From: Clostridiales bacterium
GTDB lineage: Bacteria > Bacillota > Clostridia > Saccharofermentanales > UBA5734
Direction: 5' to 3'
DNA length: 5,377 nt
Assembly (NCBI GenBank): GCA_003451915.1
Contig: DMJC01000183.1
Location: 1-5,377, forward strand
The notes beneath the pieces were generated by a model that searched no databases, had not been told where the DNA came from, and saw nothing but the letters and a program-made list of their open reading frames with translations. Both the position numbers and the translations under genes were made by a program. Positions within the stretch are counted from its first letter, which is position 1. Every line of letters starts with the position of its first letter. Below are positions 1 through 5,377 of the stretch, one piece after another.

Positions 1-330
1 GGCAGTGGCGGTCTGGTTCATGCCTACGGCAAAGTAGCTGCTCAGGCGCTCGAAGCAGCACAACCTGTTTTGATGCAACGCTGCCTGCTGTTCAGGGTCA
101 CGGTCAGCTATTCTGACCTGGACCGGCTGCGTTATCAATTGGAGCAGGCAGGTTTTATGGTTACCGGCAGCCAGTATGGCCTGGATGCCGATCTGCTGGT
201 TGCCGCGCCAGTACCGATCAGCCCGCTGCTCAGTCAACTATGTGCTGACGCCACTGCCGGCGCTGCCTTGATTGAACCGGCTGGCCAGATCTACCGGCCA
301 CTGCCGCCGCCTGACCCTCCTCCTGCGTAA
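1..330 (+). CDS. yigZ: YigZ/IMPACT-family protein, C-terminal part (5' end outside window)
   Basis: The reading frame is open from base 1 to the TAA at 328-330 and encodes the last 109 residues. The first residues, GSGGLVHAYGKVAAQALEAA, match the highly conserved end of the IMPACT N-terminal domain of the YigZ/YvyE family (UPF0029). About 55 residues follow (window residues 27-80) with the alternating pattern of the small ferredoxin-like DUF1949 domain found at the C-terminus of this family. Family members are about 200-215 aa, so roughly the first half is missing only because the window starts here. The cellular role in bacteria is not settled; eukaryotic IMPACT is linked to translation control through GCN1/GCN2. 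An odd feature is the proline-rich tail PLPPPDPPPA just before the stop. An in-frame TTG at 70 and ATG at 73 are internal codons, not starts, because conserved family sequence lies upstream of them. yebC follows after 50 bases. Confidence 0.9.
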   Translation, partial: GSGGLVHAYGKVAAQALEAAQPVLMQRCLLFRVTVSYSDLDRLRYQLEQAGFMVTGSQYGLDADLLVAAPVPISPLLSQLCADATAGAALIEPAGQIYRPLPPPDPPPA

Positions 331-380
331 ATCTGGTTTATATCAGCAGATCAAAATTAAAGTTACTGGAGGGAGTTACC

Positions 381-1106
381 ATGTCAGGTCATTCAAAATG
401 GAATAATATCAAACGTAAAAAAGGGGCAGCCGACGCCCAGCGTGGTGCCGTTTTCACCAAGATCGGCCGGGAAATCCAGGTCGCTGTCAAGAACGGAGGA
501 CCAGACCCTGAAGCCAATTCTCGCTTGAAAGACGTCATCGCCAAGGCCAAGGCCGTCAACATGCCCAATGACAATATCCAGCGCAGCATCAAGAAGGCAT
601 CAGGTGCCGGTGAGTCTGAAAATTTCGAGGAAATCACCTACGAAGGTTACGGGCCGGGCGGCGTAGCCGTGATGGTCCGCACACTGTCAGACAACCGCAA
701 TCGCACAGCTGGGGATGTCCGTCATATTTTTGACAAATTTGGCGGTAATATGGGGACGACAGGCTGTGTCGGTTTTCTCTTCCAGGAAAAGGGCACACTG
801 ATCATTGACCAGACCGACTATGAGGATGAAGAATCTGTGATGATGGATGCACTGGAAGCGGGTGCTGAGGATTTCATGGCCGATGGCGACGTTTATGAGG
901 TGACAACCGCCTCGGATCAATATGGACCAGCTCGTGAAGCACTGGAAAAGAAGGGCTATTCATTTCTTGATGTCTCGCTTGGGCCGGTGCCAGTGACCTG
1001 GACAGAATTGACGGATCCGGAAATGGCTGAAAAAATGGAGAAACTGATCGATCGGCTGGAAGAGCATGACGATGTCCAGGAGGTTTACCACAACTGGGAT
1101 CGTTAA
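381..1106 (+). CDS. yebC: YebC/PmpR/TACO1-family protein (translation factor / putative regulator)
   Basis: This is a complete 241-aa protein of normal family length. It opens with MSGHSKWNNIKRKKGAADAQ, the near-invariant start of the YebC family, followed by the conserved KDVIAKAKAVNMPNDNIQR helix (residues 50-68), the YEGYGPGG loop (about 87-94) and the NRNRTAGDVRHIFDKFGG segment (about 105-122). The acidic C-terminal part (about 130-240) fits domains 2 and 3. The ATG start at 381 is set by a GGAGGG site at 368-373 with 7 bases of spacing. Family members were first annotated as DNA-binding regulators (PmpR). More recent work on bacterial YebC proteins and mitochondrial TACO1 supports a role on the ribosome in easing stalls at proline-rich stretches. 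The sequence does not show which role applies here. It lies between a YigZ-family gene and a P-loop/Asp23-type gene in an apparent operon. Confidence 0.97.
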   Translation: MSGHSKWNNIKRKKGAADAQRGAVFTKIGREIQVAVKNGGPDPEANSRLKDVIAKAKAVNMPNDNIQRSIKKASGAGESENFEEITYEGYGPGGVAVMVRTLSDNRNRTAGDVRHIFDKFGGNMGTTGCVGFLFQEKGTLIIDQTDYEDEESVMMDALEAGAEDFMADGDVYEVTTASDQYGPAREALEKKGYSFLDVSLGPVPVTWTELTDPEMAEKMEKLIDRLEEHDDVQEVYHNWDR

Positions 1107-1127
1107 GCCGACCGGAATGAGCCGGCT

Positions 1128-1137
1128 AAGGAGGTGA
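1128..1137 (+). promoter_or_regulatory. Perfect Shine-Dalgarno site deciding the start of the P-loop/Asp23 gene
   Basis: AAGGAGGTGA is fully complementary to the usual 3' end of 16S rRNA. The only start-like codon in the following gene's frame at a suitable distance is CTG at 1144, 9 bases after the GGAGG core. The frame is closed just upstream by the TGA at 1135-1137, inside the site itself. ATG 1181 and TTG 1157 are in another frame. The in-frame TTG at 1222 has no comparable site before it. Confidence 0.75.
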
Positions 1138-1143
1138 AGAGCT

Positions 1144-2229
1144 CTGGCCGTTCACTTTGATAAAAACCATCGCAAAGCCGATGAGGCTGAAGCTGCTCAT
1201 CTGCGAGACCACCAGGCCACCTTGGCTGAAAAATCCGAACGCACCGGACCGCTTAAAACACTGGGCCGTATCGCCGGCGCAGTAAACCGTTCTTATAGCG
1301 AACGCAGTACGGCGGTTATCGACAAAGACCGCGACAACCTGCGGGATATTCTGGCGGGAATCGCCGTGGTTGCGTTTATCGGCCCCAGCGGTACCGGCAA
1401 GAGCACAAGGGCGATCGCTGTAGCCCGCAAATATAAAATAGCCTACCTGATCGATGACGGCCTGCTGATTCATGGCAGCCGGATTGTTGCCGGCTCATCG
1501 GCCAAACGGGCCAAATCGAAGCTGGAGTCAGTCCGTCAGGCACTCTTTGCTGATGAAACCCGTGCTGCTGTCATGCGACGGGCACTGGCTGACCACCATC
1601 CGACGACTTTGATGATCCTCGGCACATCTGATGGCATGCTGGAAAAGATCTGTCAGAGTCTCTGGCTTAATCCGCCATCAATGCTCATCCGCATCGAAGA
1701 TGTCAGTTCTGACGAGGAAATGCGCCAGGCCAAACAGACACGCATGAGCGAGGGCAAACATACCATACCTGTGCCCAGCATGGAGATCAAGCACGAGTTT
1801 TCCGGTTATTTTGCCGACCCGATTTCACGCTTGCGCCGACGGCTTGACCGTGACCGCGGGGTTGCGCCGGTTGTGCCCGACTCCGAACGGACGGTCGTCC
1901 GACCGACATTTTCCAGTCTGGGCAGTTACTCAATTTCAGATGAGGCCATGCGTCAGATGTGTGAGCTGATCCTGCGTCGCGTTCGCGGAGTCGCCGGCCT
2001 GGCAAACTTTACTGCTGTCAATGAGATTGCCGGGGTTGTCATCAACATGGATCTGACGCTCTACTATGGACACAATGCACAGCAGGTGCTGCGCGATGCC
2101 CAGTTGCGAGTCAGCTCTCAGGTCGAAGAATACACCTCGATCAATGTCATCGCTGTCAATGTCAAGGCTCGCCGGCTGATTCATGCGTCTCAGCCCATTC
2201 GTCCGGCAGCCCAGGAGGTTAAAACCTGA
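1144..2229 (+). CDS. P-loop ATPase-like protein with C-terminal Asp23/Gls24-like domain
   Basis: With the CTG start at 1144 the protein is 361 aa; a TTG start at 1222 would give 335 aa. I prefer 1144 because a perfect Shine-Dalgarno site lies 9 bases upstream and the extra 26 codons read as a plausible charged helix (AVHFDKNHRKADEAEAAHLR). A Walker A motif, GPSGTGKST, is at residues 80-88 (DNA 1381-1407), preceded by a hydrophobic beta strand (IAVVAFI). A kinase-like core follows to about residue 226, with strands IAYLIDDG and TLMILGTSD and a basic RLRRRLDRDRG stretch. A linker leads to residues about 259-346 (DNA 1918-2181), whose SISDEAMRQMCELI... and VNMDLTLYYG pattern and alternating strands fit the Asp23/Gls24 (DUF322) fold of Gram-positive envelope-stress proteins. 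I infer nucleotide binding and a cytoplasmic location, since no signal peptide or membrane segment is seen. The substrate is unknown. The stop overlaps the next gene's start as TGATG, which suggests translational coupling. Confidence 0.85.
   Translation: MAVHFDKNHRKADEAEAAHLRDHQATLAEKSERTGPLKTLGRIAGAVNRSYSERSTAVIDKDRDNLRDILAGIAVVAFIGPSGTGKSTRAIAVARKYKIAYLIDDGLLIHGSRIVAGSSAKRAKSKLESVRQALFADETRAAVMRRALADHHPTTLMILGTSDGMLEKICQSLWLNPPSMLIRIEDVSSDEEMRQAKQTRMSEGKHTIPVPSMEIKHEFSGYFADPISRLRRRLDRDRGVAPVVPDSERTVVRPTFSSLGSYSISDEAMRQMCELILRRVRGVAGLANFTAVNEIAGVVINMDLTLYYGHNAQQVLRDAQLRVSSQVEEYTSINVIAVNVKARRLIHASQPIRPAAQEVKT
2213..2219 (+). promoter_or_regulatory. Shine-Dalgarno site inside the upstream gene, with TGATG stop-start overlap
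   Basis: AGGAGGT lies within the last codons of the P-loop/Asp23 gene, 9 bases before the ATG at 2229. The upstream TGA (2227-2229) shares its A with that ATG. This is the classic arrangement for coupled translation and supports a fixed relationship between the two proteins. Confidence 0.8.
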
Positions 2230-2963
2230 TGAAAGAAAAAATCTACACCATTCCAGTCAACGATGCTTATGCTTCAGCTGGCCCTTGTCCGCTTTGCTCG
2301 CTGGAATCGACGATGAATGACAATCTGCTGGCCTATTATCTTGGCCCGTCATTGATGGAACCCGACGTGCGCCAGGTGACCAACGACCGTGGATTCTGCC
2401 GCGATCATCTCACCGCGCTTTACAAACGTGAAGAAAACCGCCTGGGCCTGGGTCTTATGCTGCATACGCATACCAGTCATTTGCTCAGCGATCTGGGAAC
2501 GGTGCTCGATAAAAGTGTGCCGGCCGGCAATGCCAGACTGTTCAGCGGCCGTCAGAAGGATTTCCGGCAGAATCTGCTGGCTGCTGCCGATCGGGTTGAA
2601 CAGCGCATCCGCAGCTGTGTCATCTGTGACCGGCTGGAGCAGACGATGGACCGTTATCTTGATGTCATTTTTTATCAGTATTTTACTGAACCCTCTTTTA
2701 AAAAACGGTTTGATGACGGCGATGGATACTGCCTGCCGCACACAGCCCTGCTGCTGCGCGGCGCTGCCAAATATCTGAATCAGAACCAGGCTGCTGAGTT
2801 TGTTGCCAGTCTGGCGGCAATGCAGAATAAAAGCCTGCAGACTCTGAGTGACGATATTGAGTGGTTTACCTTGAAATTTGATTACCGTAATCATGACAAA
2901 GACTGGAAAAACAGCAAAGACGCGTTGCCCCGCGCGATCTGCAAGCTGGGCGGTGCCCGCTGA
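2229..2963 (+). CDS. DUF6062-type protein with two C-x2-C...C-x2-H units
   Basis: This is a complete 244-aa soluble protein; no signal peptide or membrane segment is visible. Two similar Cys/His units stand out. Unit 1 has C20-x2-C23, then 33 residues, then C57-x2-H60 (GPCPLC and GFCRDH). Unit 2 has C130-x2-C133, then 34 residues, then C168-x2-H171 (SCVIC and GYCLPH). The equal spacing and the conserved aromatic-Cys-x2-His ending suggest an internal duplication and two four-ligand metal sites, most simply zinc. The C-terminus (about 205-236), with SDDIEWFTLKFDYR and WKNSKDALPRAI, resembles what I recall of the uncharacterised DUF6062 family found in Clostridia. The reaction or partner is unknown. 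The ATG at 2229 is supported by AGGAGGT at 2213-2219 and overlaps the preceding stop by one base, so it is probably made in step with the P-loop/Asp23 protein. Confidence 0.85.
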   Translation: MKEKIYTIPVNDAYASAGPCPLCSLESTMNDNLLAYYLGPSLMEPDVRQVTNDRGFCRDHLTALYKREENRLGLGLMLHTHTSHLLSDLGTVLDKSVPAGNARLFSGRQKDFRQNLLAAADRVEQRIRSCVICDRLEQTMDRYLDVIFYQYFTEPSFKKRFDDGDGYCLPHTALLLRGAAKYLNQNQAAEFVASLAAMQNKSLQTLSDDIEWFTLKFDYRNHDKDWKNSKDALPRAICKLGGAR

Positions 2964-2965
2964 TC

Positions 2966-2973
2966 AAAGGAGG
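2966..2973 (+). promoter_or_regulatory. Shine-Dalgarno site selecting a TTG start at 2983
   Basis: AAAGGAGG ends directly against an in-frame ATG at 2974, leaving no spacing for initiation there. The in-frame TTG at 2983 is 9 bases from the end of the site, so it is the likelier start. The site lies in the 19-base gap after the DUF6062-type gene. Confidence 0.7.
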
Positions 2974-2982
2974 ATGAATATT

Positions 2983-3408
2983 TTGCCTAACGGAAAAAGT
3001 AATAGTGTCAAGACCAGTTCATTGAATGTGATCTTGCCTGAGCCTCTGCTGGAATTGACGCGCAGTCACGAAAACCGGCCAACTGTTGTCTTTCGCTCTG
3101 AATATGTGGGAGACGGCAATCCTGTTCTGGGAGATCAGCTGATGCTGGAATTTCTGCAGGCCTTGCTAGCCTATCCCGAACCACCGCAAGCCATGCTTTT
3201 TTATAACTGTGCTGTTCACCTGACGATGGATGATTCACTGGTGCTTGAACCTTTACGCCAGCTGGCGGCTCGCGGCTGTGAAATACTGGTCTGCCAGACC
3301 AGCCTGCAGATGCTGCTGCCTGAGGCGACACCAGCTGTCGGACGGCCAGCCTCAATGCTGGAACTGGCTGACCGGATGCGACAGGCCAGGATGTTGCTCT
3401 GGCCCTGA
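2983..3408 (+). CDS. Stand-alone DsrE-like protein related to the C-terminal domain of YedF
   Basis: The chosen TTG start gives a 141-aa protein. Residues about 33-140 follow the layout of the DsrE-like C-terminal domain of the selenium-metabolism protein YedF. A first strand (TVVFRSEYVGDG) leads into LGDQLMLEFLQALL; then come MLFYNCAVHLT (about 71-81), LEPLRQLAARGCEILVCQTSLQ (about 88-109), and a final helix with SMLELADRMRQA. Typical YedF proteins are about 190-200 aa with an N-terminal TusA-like domain. That domain is absent here; about 30 unassigned residues stand in its place. Where YedF relatives usually carry a CGTCL-type motif, this protein has C104-Q-T-S107, so the second cysteine is lost; C76 and C99 are the other cysteines. 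Sulfur or selenium carrier activity is therefore doubtful, and a structural or regulatory role is possible. It lies inside the operon, 19 bases after the DUF6062-type gene and 23 before the membrane-anchored protein. Confidence 0.72.
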   Translation: MPNGKSNSVKTSSLNVILPEPLLELTRSHENRPTVVFRSEYVGDGNPVLGDQLMLEFLQALLAYPEPPQAMLFYNCAVHLTMDDSLVLEPLRQLAARGCEILVCQTSLQMLLPEATPAVGRPASMLELADRMRQARMLLWP

Positions 3409-3431
3409 GTGCAAGGACAGGAGGTACTTCA

Positions 3432-4610
3432 ATGCGGACTTTTTTCAGATTTCTGATTATTTTGATTCTTTCGTCCGGTATCTTTGTGCTGGTGACTAAT
3501 GGTATCTATTTCTGGTTCAGCCAGCCGGTGATGACTGAATATAACGACTGCAAGGCAGCACTTGCTGACGGACTGCCGGCAACGGCCTCTGACCGGCAAG
3601 CACGACTGGCATTTTATCAGGATCTGATGAACCGGCTGAATAAACAGCCCGCCGTGATCGATGATCTGAACCATCAGCCCTGGACTTTTGCTGTGCTCAT
3701 TCGCGAAGACCTGTCAGCTGCTGTGCCAACGTTAATTGATCAAGCCAGGAACGGCCGGCAGGCTGTCGAAACTTACTTTGCGGCTATAGACGAACTGAAA
3801 GCTGACATCGCTGATTTTAAAGATGCAGGCAATAAACCGGCTGACGGCGACTTTATTGCTCGTCTCAACTGGTTTGCCGGTCGAATCAAAGCTGTCGCTG
3901 AGCTCGAAGATCTATATGGCCAGCTGGCACAAATTCCCGATATCCAAATGGCCGGCCAACTGATCAGCCGGTCGGAACTCGGGCTGGATGCCGCTGCAGG
4001 CGAAATTGCTGCGATTCGCCAGCCGGTCGGTGATCTTGAGACATTGGTCAGCCAGAGTGATAAGCTCGAGGCGGAACTGGATGAACTGTATGCTGTGGAT
4101 CCCAATGCCGAAGATCTTGGCCGGGTGAGGTCAGCCTGCGGGCCGATGCTTGCCCGGCAAAATGACATGATCACTGCGGCACAGGCTTTGCGACCTGCCT
4201 TACCGGTATCACTGCAGAGTGATCTGGCTGGCTGGCAGGCCGGCCTGACTGAACGGGCGGTATTCATCGAAGCCCTGCAAGAGTGGTGGCGTGACAGCAT
4301 ATTGCTTCAGCAAAGCCTGGCTTCTGCTGTAAAAGACCGCGCAACCGCTAAACGTTACATCGAAGACAGTCTGGCCGAGGAAAATGTTGAGACAGCTTAC
4401 CTGTGGACCAAAACAGCCGAGCAATACAGGCTCAGCATGACCTCCGCCCTGGAATTTGCCAATATTTACATCAGCCGGGCCAATGAAAAGGCCGGCATCC
4501 TGAATAACAGTCGGCCGGCCTATCGTGTTGCCTTGGGGATGGATCCTGCAGTCCGCCCGATCGGGCCGATTGAAGAAATCGTGCCAGAAGCTTTCTGGCT
4601 CGCGGAATAA
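3432..4610 (+). CDS. Membrane-anchored, helix-rich protein of unknown family
   Basis: This is a complete 392-aa protein that I do not recognise. Residues about 4-29 form one hydrophobic segment (FFRFLIILILSSGIFVLVTN...) after a short positively charged N-terminus (MRTFFR), which predicts an uncleaved anchor or signal peptide with the rest outside the membrane. No lipobox cysteine is visible. The remaining 360 residues are rich in Ala, Leu, Glu, Asp and Gln and look almost wholly alpha-helical. Heptad-like stretches (about 112-130, 150-167 and 200-222) suggest coiled coils or helical bundles. Only two cysteines occur (C40, C236). The Pro-containing end (RPIGPIEEIVPEAFW) may be a separate tail. 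The ATG is supported by AGGAGGT at 3419-3425. It is the last gene of the apparent operon, and its stop lies 2 bases from the end of the facing permease gene. Confidence 0.75.
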   Translation: MRTFFRFLIILILSSGIFVLVTNGIYFWFSQPVMTEYNDCKAALADGLPATASDRQARLAFYQDLMNRLNKQPAVIDDLNHQPWTFAVLIREDLSAAVPTLIDQARNGRQAVETYFAAIDELKADIADFKDAGNKPADGDFIARLNWFAGRIKAVAELEDLYGQLAQIPDIQMAGQLISRSELGLDAAAGEIAAIRQPVGDLETLVSQSDKLEAELDELYAVDPNAEDLGRVRSACGPMLARQNDMITAAQALRPALPVSLQSDLAGWQAGLTERAVFIEALQEWWRDSILLQQSLASAVKDRATAKRYIEDSLAEENVETAYLWTKTAEQYRLSMTSALEFANIYISRANEKAGILNNSRPAYRVALGMDPAVRPIGPIEEIVPEAFWLAE

Positions 4611-4612
4611 TT

Positions 4613-5347
4613 TTACTCTTCGCCAGGCTTTCTGCCGATGGAGAGAATCAGGTTGAGAACAATGCCAACCAGTGCGGCAGTGGCGATTGACGGCAGCTCA
4701 GCGCCAAAGAAGGGGATCATCCCGCCCGGGAAACCGTAGTTGCCGCCGAGGCCGATGACGAGAATCGTTGAAATGACGGCGAGGTTGCGGGCATTAAAGA
4801 GATCGACTTTGCGGTTGATCATGATGGCGATGCCCTGGGCACCGATGATGCCGAAGAGATAAATGCTGACACCGCCGATTACCGCGCCGGGGATGGTGTT
4901 GACCAGTTTGGACAGCGGGGTGAAGAAGGAGATCAGCATGGTGATGATGGCGGCTGCTCCGAGGACTGGTACCGAGAAGTTGCGGGTGATGGCCATCGTG
5001 CTGAGGTTTTCACCGTAATTGGTACCGGCAGGGCCGCCAAAGAGTGAAGAAACGATATCGCCGATACCGTCACCGATCAGGTTGCTGCCCAGACGGTTTT
5101 TAATATTATAGGTCTTTTTGCCCTTTTGCTCGGCCAGGTGGTCAACATAAATGTCGAGCTGGAAAAGGTGGGCCGTAGATTCTGGGATGGTTGCAATGGC
5201 AATCGGCATGATTGCCAGAACGGCTGCCCAGCTGGCTTTGGGGAATGTGAAGTGTGGGACAGCCACGATGTCACCGGCAAAAATCGATGAGAAATCGATG
5301 ACGTTAAAAGCAAGGCTGACAGCATATCCAACCAGTATACCGAACAA
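4613..5347 (-). CDS. uraA: NCS2 uracil/xanthine permease, C-terminal half; 5' end disrupted
   Basis: The frame encodes the last 244-250 residues of a nucleobase:cation symporter-2 permease (UraA/PyrP type, inner membrane, proton-linked uracil uptake). Hydrophobic segments fall at about residues 1-17, 41-57, 126-142, 152-174, 187-203 and 218-237. IPESTAHL aligns with the substrate-site segment of E. coli UraA (Glu241, His245), and GTNYGENLSTMAITR aligns with the Glu290 segment, so both uracil-coordinating glutamates are kept (E56 and E113 counting from 5347). Full proteins are about 420-450 aa; about 180 N-terminal residues are missing. The TTG at 5347 is only the first start-like codon and has no ribosome binding site. 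Family-like sequence (VKVRPIL) continues to about 5365, and then in-frame TAA (5369-5371) and TAG (5375-5377) stop it. The gene is therefore a truncated pseudogene, interrupted by an insertion, or at an assembly edge. Uracil rather than xanthine is the likelier substrate. Confidence 0.9.
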   Translation of the reverse strand: MFGILVGYAVSLAFNVIDFSSIFAGDIVAVPHFTFPKASWAAVLAIMPIAIATIPESTAHLFQLDIYVDHLAEQKGKKTYNIKNRLGSNLIGDGIGDIVSSLFGGPAGTNYGENLSTMAITRNFSVPVLGAAAIITMLISFFTPLSKLVNTIPGAVIGGVSIYLFGIIGAQGIAIMINRKVDLFNARNLAVISTILVIGLGGNYGFPGGMIPFFGAELPSIATAALVGIVLNLILSIGRKPGEE

Positions 5348-5365
5348 GATCGGCCTGACTTTTAC

Positions 5366-5377
5366 AGTTTATGTCTA
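5366..5377. other. Junction where permease homology ends at the window edge
   Basis: Read on the - strand, the last 12 bases (TAGACATAAACT) carry two stops in the permease frame, while the next 20 bases still encode permease-like residues. None of the three frames here continues the family pattern upstream. This may be the tip of an inserted element, a deletion junction, or a faulty contig end. The stretch is too short to name an element. Confidence 0.4.

Noticed and set aside
331..351. ATCTG/CAGAT inverted repeat after the YigZ stop as a terminator
   Set aside because: The stem is only 5 pairs with an 11-base loop and no following T-run; too weak to call.
1107..1126. Hairpin formed by repeated CCGG after yebC
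   Set aside because: The stem is 4 pairs with no T-run, and it sits directly before a strong ribosome binding site; probably chance.
2349..2894. Long antisense reading frame opposite the DUF6062-type gene
   Set aside because: It mirrors a gene with clear conserved motifs, has no ribosome binding site and no family-like sequence. The same applies to antisense frames at 389-637, 1126-1473 and 3773-4300.
2974..2976. ATG as the start of the DsrE-like gene
   Set aside because: It directly abuts the AAAGGAGG site with no spacing; the in-frame TTG at 2983 is at the normal distance. A longer frame back to 2878 would overlap the DUF6062-type gene and has no ribosome binding site.
5077..5331. Alternative - strand frame overlapping the permease
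   Set aside because: A shadow frame rich in Ser and Pro; the permease frame carries the conserved residues.
5358..5377. Naming a specific insertion sequence from the terminal bases
   Set aside because: Only about 12 bases lie beyond the homology, with no second copy or transposase in view.

Overview
The window looks like an anaerobic Firmicutes (Clostridia-type) chromosome of moderate GC, slightly above half by eye. Three things point there: the gene families (an Asp23/Gls24-type domain, a DUF6062-type Cys/His protein, a YedF-like DsrE domain), strong AGGAGG-type ribosome binding sites before almost every gene, and use of TTG and probably CTG starts. The species cannot be named from this sequence.

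Layout: six genes run on the + strand with little space between them (1-4610). They are the 3' end of a YigZ/IMPACT-family gene (1-330), a complete yebC (381-1106), a P-loop protein with a C-terminal Asp23/Gls24-like domain (about 1144-2229), a DUF6062-type protein with two C-x2-C...C-x2-H units (2229-2963), a small stand-alone DsrE-like protein related to the C-terminal half of YedF (2983-3408), and a membrane-anchored helical protein of unknown family (3432-4610). Gaps are 50, 37, -1, 19 and 23 bases, and no terminator is visible between the genes, so they probably form one operon. A seventh gene, the C-terminal half of an NCS2 uracil/xanthine permease, faces them from the - strand with a 2-base gap at 4611-4612. 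Its reading frame is cut by stop codons within about 10 bases of the point where the family resemblance ends, right at the window edge, so it is truncated or lies at an insertion or assembly junction.

How the genes may work together: the first two belong to translation and housekeeping. YebC proteins are now regarded as ribosome-associated factors for difficult, often proline-rich, stretches, and the YigZ tail just upstream of yebC happens to end in two Pro-Pro-Pro triplets. The next four genes are poorly characterised. Their visible traits are a nucleotide-binding site fused to an envelope-stress-type domain, paired metal- or redox-type Cys/His sites, a degenerate sulfur-relay-like fold, and an extracytoplasmic helical protein. 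A joint envelope/redox function is a reasonable hypothesis, but only an inference. No stretch longer than 50 bases lacks a gene, and no tRNA, rRNA, CRISPR array or complete mobile element is visible.
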